Assembly (NCBI GenBank): GCA_004151065.3
Contig: NWUY0300066906.1
Location: 1 to 27,716, forward strand
Reading direction: 5' to 3'
DNA length: 27,716 bases
Source: Larix sibirica
Lineage: Eukaryota > Streptophyta > Pinopsida > Pinales > Pinaceae
The notes below the pieces were generated by a model. The model saw only the letters and a list, made by a program, of their open reading frames with translations, was not told the origin of the DNA and made no database searches. How positions within the stretch are numbered: position 1 is the first letter of the stretch; the number at the start of each line of letters is the position of its first letter. Of the stretch, positions 21,650 through 27,716 are shown piece by piece. The position numbers and the translations under genes are program-made.

Positions 21650-22560
21650 TTTTAACCTTCTCTTCCATATGTTAGAGAAAAATATTAGATGTTGAATGCT
21701 CTCCTCCATCATCATGATGAAATATGTTTTCTTGTGTTGTATGTGACTTTGCATGAGCCTACACTAGTTTTGTGCTCCCTCTTAAAATAGCCAAATATTT
21801 CATAGTAATAGCATTGAATGTGTCCCTTATCCACAACTTCAATCTCCATGACCTCTTCCTCTTCCCCTTGAAAAATTTGATGACTCCCCCTTTCCTTCTT
21901 ATGGATTGTTAGTGTTGTTGCTACTTTCTTTATAGTTCAATCTAGTGTACTTTCATGAGATGACATTGATCCCATGAGATGATTTAAATTCAACATTGTT
22001 AGATCCTCGTTTTCCTCTATTGCAATAACTATCAAATTCAATTTCATTGGTAAAGATATAAGTACTTATTCACAAATTACCAACTATGTATTGTTCTCTC
22101 CATGGCTAATTGTTAATAATTGTTTTCACTTGTACTTGAAAGCCAACTATCTTTTCATTGTTGTTCATTTGAATAATCTCAAATTCTTTCCACAAATCTT
22201 GTAACAAACCAATTTAACTTTATATGCGCCTCCATTAGTTAATTGCAATGTGTCCAAACTTTCTTAGCATTAATGATTTTAGGAAAATGCTTACATATAA
22301 AGCACTTTGAATTAAAAACGTGACTAGGGCATTATTCTTCTTCACTTTTTTCCTTTAGTTCTTTTCTTATGATGTTCATGTATTCTAATTTTGGGGCTCA
22401 TTATATTCCACTTAAATTATATCCCATGCATTTCTAAAAAAATCAAGGTTTGAATTTTTATTAACCAAAATTCAAGAATCTTTACTGCTACCACTTAATA
22501 TTCCCTTTACCTTCCTAGATTGAAATATTGCAAAACCTAAACAACAAATGGATCTCCCTA
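21650..22560 (-). pseudogene. Ty1-copia gag relic (UBN2 type)
   Basis: Minus-strand fragments in order: IRKELKEK (about 22350), then NAKKVWT (about 22250-22280), WFVTRFVERI (about 22185-22215), then VLISLPMKLNL and the IEENEDLTMLNLNHLMGS stretch (about 21975-22065). Family members read ...KVLxSLPxKF...IEExKDLxxLTLDELxGSL in this place, so this is the end of the UBN2-type gag domain. A decayed knuckle, CYYYEIFGYFKREH, follows at 21772-21817, where CYYCxxxGHFKxxC is normal, leaving one of four zinc ligands. Frameshifts and stops are numerous. The rest of pol is missing downstream. It is a different copia copy from the one at 12100-13640 and has the opposite strand. Confidence 0.75.
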
Positions 22561-23214
22561 GATTTAATATGACACCCACTAATCATTACAACTTATATTG
22601 ATGTTGTAGGTAAAAACATGATAACATGAAAAGAAAAGAAAAAAACGACAAACTTGCAAACTTGCTACAATACTGGTTAAAAGCAAAAACATGTCGCAGC
22701 TTCACTACGATGTACATTGTTATTGTAAGTAAAAAACACAATACCATTAAAAAAAAATTGGACACACAAAATCAATTACCTTTTCTAAAATTACATCAGC
22801 ATATGTGGAGTCCAAAAAGTTCCCAAAATGCCTTACATAAAACAATTGTAAAGTAATATGTCATTTTATATTGTTTATTGATGCATACCACTCTACACCA
22901 AGTTTTTATGACTTTGTAAGCATGCCTCCTTTACATTATGTACTTGGTCAATCTACTCTACTCTGTCATAATTCAATCCCAATCCTAAATTTTTAATATG
23001 GTATTAAAGCCATGTGTATGTGACATGATGTCAAATCTTTGTCATTACATAAGCTTGTAGGTATTTGGCATATCGTTTTGGAGTTTTAATGGATGGTCGT
23101 ATGTGTACTATCATGGTTCTTGGTACTTACATTATTATTGGCAATTAAGCATTGGACTTCAATAACGGTCATGGCCCCTCTGTAGGATAAGCATCAAGAA
23201 GAACATAGCTATTT
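22561..23214. other. No gene; primer-binding-site-like string at 22999
   Basis: AT-rich. On the plus strand 22999-23011 reads TGGTATTAAAGCC, close to the initiator-Met primer-binding site, and it follows an AT-rich string ending TTTTTAATA that could be an LTR end. No matching 3' LTR or polypurine tract was assigned, so this may be a solo relic or chance. A 76-codon reading at 22626-22856 has no recognisable family. Confidence 0.35.
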
Positions 23215-23302
23215 TTTCTTATTTTGATGCAAGGGCTGGCATAAAGTGTAGAATTGATAATATTAATTTAAGATGCTAACATTAATGAAATATGTACTAT
23301 GG

Positions 23303-23509
23303 TCAGCTTCAGGGGTGTAGACCAAGTGGCGATAGAGTGTATTGTTAAGACACTCCTTGCAACGCCACGGGTTCAAACCTTAGCTAGCATGAGCCCAATG
23401 CTGGGGGGTTGTGTGGGTGCACCAAGGGTTATAGTGGTAGCGGACATGAATCAACCCCATTTCATACAAGTATGAACCCCGCCCCAGTTGTCATTTCCCC
23501 TAGTAAAAC
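23303..23509 (+). mobile_element. tRNA-derived SINE with 14 bp target-site duplication
   Basis: The body is about 207 bp. It has a box-A-like TAGACCAAGTGG at 23318-23329 and a box-B GGGTTCAAACC at 23369-23379, a G/T-rich middle, and a short A-containing end (TAGTAAAACA). It is flanked by AATATGTACTATGG (23289-23302) and AATATGCACTATGG (23510-23523), a 14 bp duplication with one difference. The left inverted-repeat arm carries the same flanks without the element (around 11801-11814, minus strand), which proves insertion. Such elements are copied by RNA polymerase III and moved by LINE machinery. None of that machinery is coded here. Confidence 0.88.
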
Positions 23510-23846
23510 AATATGCACTATGGCTAGATTGGTGGAGATTAGAAGGTAGATTGCATTTGGCATGGATATAGTTGATTGATGCTACCATTTATTAGAATGT
23601 CAATGTGAAAACTCTAGAATGTTGGATTAATGAAGTAGATGGAGTAGTTGAGCACTATGTTGTATGTAGGAAAAATTTAGAAGGTCCAAAATGTATGCAT
23701 AGAATATCTAGAACAATGCATATTCTTGTTGTAACATTCTATAAATGCATCATAATGCAATACCTTATGTGTAGCCTTTTCCCGTGTGAAATTGAGTCGT
23801 AAATGTTAGTGTTCCATTAGTGTTTTGTATCTTGTATTTTTTATCA

Positions 23847-23858
23847 TGGTATCAAGGC
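23847..23858 (+). promoter_or_regulatory. Initiator-Met-type primer-binding site (right element)
   Basis: TGGTATCAAGGC directly after the 5' terminal repeat, matching the standard TGGTATCAGAGC at ten of twelve bases. It sits in the same position as the site in the left copy. Confidence 0.6.
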
Positions 23859-23930
23859 TAGTCTAGGCTTGAATCCCTCCATGGAGAGCCCAAGAATATG
23901 AACATCTTTGGGAGTTAATCCGTTGTACCA

Positions 23931-25009
23931 TAGAGAGTATAAATATGTCACATTTTCTTTGTTGTAGGTGCATAAATAAGTGTTTGTGTTTGTGTTTTTG
24001 TCTGCAGACTATATGTTGCAAATCTTATTTGTAAATGTTATTAAGTTGTAGTTCTGTGAAGTTTATGATAAGAGGATAGAAGAAAATCTTGAGATATCCT
24101 TATTATGTAGGAGTACTAGATCTATATGTGCAAGGAAAAGGAAATATATTTGTAATTATGTCAGATTTATCATGATATATCTATTTTTTGTTGGCTAGAT
24201 TTGTTATAGTATACTAATAGTTGATGTCATTGTAAAAGTGAGTCATCTCCAAATTTTTAAAGAGTTGAGATTGGTTCTAATGACCATGTGTAAAAGAAGG
24301 CATATGAGTCCAACGTATTTCCTAATTGAAGTCTAGGAAAAATTCTTGACACCGCCTCTTCATTGGAAAAGTCCATGATGGCATTATTTCTTCATTGACC
24401 ATGCGAATTTAGGGTTCATGTTCAATGGTACCTAACACCCCATGTTTAGAATCTACATTGTAAATTAAAAGTGAAAACAAATTTGACACACTTAAAATTT
24501 TTAGTATTGATATCGATACTTCATTTCAGTTTGTCAAACCAATGTCATAAGTAATTGTTGTGTTGGAAGAGTGCACAATCCAACACATAACATTAAAAGA
24601 CATGAAAAACACAGAGTTTAGTTGTAAGAAGATCTAAGTAAAGGACATGGTTGTGATCCTAGTTTTTGTAAAGGGCAAAAGGGGGAAAGTATTGTTGTTG
24701 TACCCAAGGTAAATGAAATTAGTCATATTGTTGTAAGGCCTATTAAAGGCATGCATACGACATTGATTGGTCCAAGTTGTAAATCATATCCATAGGAAGA
24801 TTGTATTCCCCATGTTATTTGCGATCCATGTTATTCATACAAGCATGTTGTAACACAATGGTGCATGTAATCACATGATGTGATTCCCTCTTGTAGGTAG
24901 AGAGGTTGTGTTATCAAGTTGTGGAATTAACCTCAAGGTAGGTACAGGGGTGGTAGGTGTACCCAAATTCTAGTTTGATGTTGAGTAAGAGAAGATGAAT
25001 ATTTGATTA
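23931..25009. other. Right-copy-specific internal sequence, no gene seen
   Basis: The middle of the right terminal-repeat element. No coding domain was seen. A 17 bp palindrome lies at 24869-24885 (AATCACATGATGTGATT). No equivalent of the left copy's 96 bp array or Asp-type primer-binding site was found here. Confidence 0.4.
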
Positions 25010-25592
25010 AAGAGGAAAGTGTATGTAATTTTTAGAGTTTTCAAATGTTGGGACCAAGTTATGATTAAGGGGAAGTCTAACATGTTGATGAACCATGTAG
25101 GTGAAAAGGTTTCATAGAGAAATTGTAGATACAACCTTTGGCAACCCGTGTATCCCAATAGATGGATTTCATTTTATAGGGACATCAACAATAAGTTTTT
25201 GTAAGTACAAAAGGATGTAAGAAAAACCTCAAGGTTGAATCCCAATAGTGAAGTAAACTCAAAGACAATGACAAGACATGACCAAGTTAGAGATGAAGAT
25301 GAAGATATGACCAAAGGGAAAAACAAGCTAAAAACAAACTATACTATCCACAAAGCAATACATTGTTGCCATTGTTGCTGAGTTTATTAAACATTAAGGG
25401 GGAGTGTGCAGACTTGAGTGGTAATTCTCAATGTACCATTAGTGTTTTGTATCTTGTGCTTTTCATGAGATGGCAATCTCTATCCAAACTTTGCATGTTA
25501 TTTGCAGATTGACATTATTGTTTCCAGTGTGTTTCATATTGCAATCACTTAGAGTATTTACGCATGGCCAATTGTTATAAACCTGTTGGGAT
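25010..25592 (+). repeat. Large inverted repeat, middle block, right arm
   Basis: Matches the reverse complement of 8375-8950. The match stops abruptly after GTTGGGAT at about 25592, where the right arm continues into a gene-like fragment. Confidence 0.88.
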
Positions 25593-25637
25593 TGCAATAT
25601 GAAACACATTGGCCAATAGTTATAAACCTGTTGGAAT
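25534..25637. repeat. Compound direct and inverted repeat at an insertion junction
   Basis: TGGCCAAT(T/A)GTTATAAACCTGTTGG occurs at 25565-25592 and again at 25610-25637, 45 bases apart. Between them, ATTGCAATATGAAACACATTGG is the inverted copy of the nearby GTGTTTCATATTGCAAT at about 25538-25554. This patchwork lies exactly where the similarity to the left arm ends, so it marks the edge of the inserted 1.6 kb block. Confidence 0.8.
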
Positions 25638-26280
25638 TGAAACTATGATAAGATGGAAAGCACGTCGCGAGGTAGAAGGATGGACACGCAGGAGATGCAG
25701 CAGAACCAAGCAAGTTCAGATAACTATGGCTCTGTCCGAAGCTCGTTCCAAGAGGCTTCTAAATTTCAAGCAACGAGACTCAGTCAGGATATTGGAGCAC
25801 AGGCCACCTTGGAAGCTTTCCTAGCTATTGATGGTAATTATCTGGCGAGTTTGGGATCAGACTTGTGATTCGAGTAGAGCAACAGGAGTACATGGCCCGA
25901 ACCCAGTTCATACCAGGCGGTGGAAACCTTGTGGGATTGTGAGTGGGGGGCAGCTTCTTGGAGGTCAGGAGGTCAGCAACATGGTCAACCACACTCAGAT
26001 CATTACATGTCACGGGGAAACAAAGAAAAGTGGTTCACCATTGCCCAAAAATTATGAAGGAGACACAGGCTCTGAACTCGAGGATCCGGGACACCAAGTA
26101 TCTTCAAACTACATGGCTTTACTGGAACTTGAAAACTCTGTTCGGCAAAGCCTCACCATACCACAGGGAGGAACACACAAAAATCTTGCTTCAAATGGAG
26201 GAGATGCAATGGATCAGATGAGGAGAATGTATATAAAAATGAGGAGAATGTATACAAAAATGAACGTGATAGCTTGATCA
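25638..26280 (+). pseudogene. Gene-like fragment, captured or retro-copied, family unknown
   Basis: This block is richer in G+C and CpG than its surroundings and reads protein-like in pieces. An opening of 71 codons (25653-25868) contains SSDNYGSVRSSFQEASKF and LEAFLAIDGNYLASLGSDL. After a stop the same frame continues with TWPEPSSYQAVETLWDCEWG. Then a different frame (25943-26221) has KIMKETQALNSRIRDTKYL and FGKASPYHREEHTKILLQ. The end returns to the first frame with a seven-residue duplication, EENVYKN twice (21 bp repeat at 26220-26261), and RDSLINYM. No intron signals are obvious. I do not recognise the family. It may be a host gene piece picked up by a transposon. Confidence 0.5.
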
Positions 26281-26290
26281 ACTACATGAT

Positions 26291-27168
26291 TTGTGTTTGT
26301 TGAATAGACCTCTAAAGCATAGACATCATTTCTTCCTTAGCTCAAGAGGCTCATTTTATTTCCATTTCTTATGATGAGGGTCATACTTAATTTTCTTGTT
26401 TAAGTTCAAATTATACTTCTCAATTTTACAGTTTTCTTTACTAATAGGAATAGAATGAGGAATCCTTTTATCAAGTCTCCTTTCACTATATGTTTGGACA
26501 TAAGGTTATTATATGTGAAACTTATGTATTGTGTTTAATTGGGTTTCCCAAGTAGTTGACCAACAAACTAATTATCTGTATTTGTGTTTGTTGAATAGAC
26601 CTCTAAAGCATAGACATCCTTTTTGCCTTAGCTCAAGAGGCCCATTTTATTTCCATTTCTTATGATGAGGGTCACACTTAATTTTCTTGTTTAAGTTCAA
26701 ATTATACTTCTTAATCTTACATTTTTCTTTACTAGTAGGAATAGAATGAGGAGTCCTCTTATCAAGTCTCCTTTCACTATATGTTTGGACATAACGTTAT
26801 TATATGTGAAAAACTCATGTATTGTGCCTGGTCGGGTTTCCCAAGTAGTTGACCAACAAATTAATTATCTGTATGTGTGTTTGTTGAATAGACCTCTAAA
26901 GCATAGACATCCTTTCTGCCTTAGCTCAAGAGGCTCATTTTATTTCCATTTCTTATGATGAGGGTCACACTTGATTTTCTTGTTTAAGTTCAAATTATAG
27001 TTCTCAATCTTATAGTTTTCTTTACTAGTAGGAATAGAATGAGGAATCCTCTTATCAAGTCTCCTTTCACTATATGTTTGGACATAAGGTTATTATATGT
27101 GACAAACTCATGTATTGTGCCTGGTCGGGTTTCCCAAGTAGTTGACTAACAAACTAATTATCTGTATT
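26291..27168. repeat. Three about 292 bp tandem units
   Basis: Units start at about 26291, 26582 and 26875, with period 291-294. All begin with TGTGTTTGTTGAATAGACC and end with TTAATTATCTGTAT or TAATTATCTGTAT-type sequence. They are very similar to each other by eye, with only scattered changes, so the amplification is recent compared with the other repeats here. Units two and three share GTGCCTGGTCGGGTTTCC where unit one has GTGTTTAATTGGGTTTCC, so two and three are closest. No coding function was found; an open reading at 26746-26958 crosses a unit boundary. Confidence 0.92.
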
Positions 27169-27204
27169 TTCAGCTTTTTAATAGCATAGATTAACTTACC
27201 GAAA

Positions 27205-27680
27205 AAAAGTTAGTGGATTCAATAGAACGACATAAATTCTAGTTATCAAACTCCTAAATTATATATGAATCACTGTGTTGAACAAAAAGTGTATATTGAT
27301 TATTGAATGTAGTGTTGTTGATTGCAAGTAAGACTATGCAAGTTTATATTGTTGGTTATGGGAAAGACTAGGAAGTTGATTTGATGGATTTTAATAACCT
27401 TGACATTGATGAACTCCTTGACAACAATGAATTAGTCCAAACTTGTAATATGTGGATGTAGCTAGAGAAATCGCTTGGTAAGTTGGCAATTTGTGACAAT
27501 AGAGGATTTTACTCCTTTCGAGAATAAGGATTTATTTTGCACTTAATGAGATACATGGTCATTTGGTATTTGGGTAAAAGTAAATTTTTATGATTTTATG
27601 TTTAGATCAAAGCAAGGAGATGTAAAAATTATTGAGTCTTAGGAGAAAGAAATGTAAAAGTATATTTAAAAAATTAAATT
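27205..27680 (+). repeat. Large inverted repeat, outer block, right arm
   Basis: Matches the reverse complement of 7430-7905, beginning at GTTAGTGGATTCAAT and running to GTATATTTAA near 27670. The window ends 36 bases after the match fades into a (TTAAA)n-like run, so whether the inverted repeat continues outward cannot be judged. Confidence 0.85.
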
Positions 27681-27716
27681 AAATTAAATTCCAGCCAAAA
27701 CCACCTAAGGCTCAAG

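Larger units (their letters stand above)
23215..23930 (+). repeat. Large inverted repeat, inner block, right arm
   Basis: Matches the reverse complement of 11340-11880, interrupted only by the SINE at 23303-23509. It contains the 5' end of the right terminal-repeat element and over 300 bases of shared upstream flank. Similarity fades upstream of about 23215 and downstream of about 23930. Confidence 0.88.
23785..25465 (+). mobile_element. Non-autonomous LTR-type element with short terminal repeats (right copy)
   Basis: Terminal direct repeats at 23785-23846 and 25405-25465 share CCATTAGTGTTTTGTATCTTG. The first is followed by TGGTATCAAGGC and the second is preceded by AAGGGGGAG (25396-25404). 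The internal part is only about 1.55 kb and non-coding apart from a short gag remnant near 25040-25110 and a K/D/E-rich stretch near 25250-25320 (TMTRHDQVRDEDEDMTK), which is conserved in the left copy. The middle (23931-25010) does not match the left copy's middle, so the two copies differ by large replacements or deletions. It is best viewed as a TRIM/TR-GAG-like derivative. The short repeats make this classification tentative. Confidence 0.6.

Noticed and set aside
23318-23385. Functional tRNA gene
   Set aside because: Same reasoning, and the target-site duplication with an empty site in the other arm shows it is an inserted SINE.
24869-24885. 17 bp palindrome AATCACATGATGTGATT as an operator-like site
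   Set aside because: Short AT-rich palindromes are common by chance, there is no gene nearby, and it is not conserved in the left arm.
26746-26958. 70-codon open reading in the 292 bp repeats
   Set aside because: It crosses the boundary between two tandem units and has no protein-like features.

Overview
The window looks like intergenic DNA from a large plant nuclear genome. It is AT-rich, has no intact gene, and is packed with decayed plant-type mobile elements: Ty1-copia and Ty3-gypsy LTR retrotransposons, tRNA-derived SINEs and several tandem repeats. No bacterial, organellar or viral gene organisation is visible. A seed plant with slow removal of old repeats (for example a gymnosperm) would fit, but the species cannot be read from the sequence. 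Almost every coding stretch carries frameshifts and stops, and many changes look like C-to-T / G-to-A decay.

Layout. 258-2517 (minus) holds a broken accessory-type ORF with a long K/E-rich coiled coil. 3488-3990 holds two clusters of a 32-35 bp CpG-containing minisatellite. 6131-6290 is a probable tRNA-derived SINE. 6986-7225 has three about 84 bp units with complementary ends. From 7430 to 11880 and again from 23215 to 27680 the same sequence family appears in opposite orientation and mirrored order, so the window is built as a large, interrupted inverted repeat. Each arm contains an element with about 62-67 bp terminal direct repeats, a primer-binding site resembling the initiator-Met type, and a purine tract. 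The left copy (about 3.0 kb, minus) also has remains of a gypsy-type gag, an Asp-type primer-binding site and a 96 bp minisatellite. The right copy (about 1.7 kb, plus) differs in its middle. The right arm also gained a SINE, whose empty site is preserved in the left arm, and a 1.6 kb block made of a gene-like fragment plus three 292 bp tandem units.

The about 11.3 kb between the arms contains a plus-strand Ty1-copia protease/integrase relic (12100-13640), a plus-strand Ty3-gypsy chromovirus-like relic with gag, protease, RT, RNase H, integrase and C-terminal domain (15115-19231, followed by a probable 3' LTR), and a minus-strand copia gag relic (21650-22560).

Nothing here appears to work as a functioning pathway. 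The interest lies in the nested insertion history, the inverted-repeat architecture (a possible source of foldback RNA) and the unclassified repeats.
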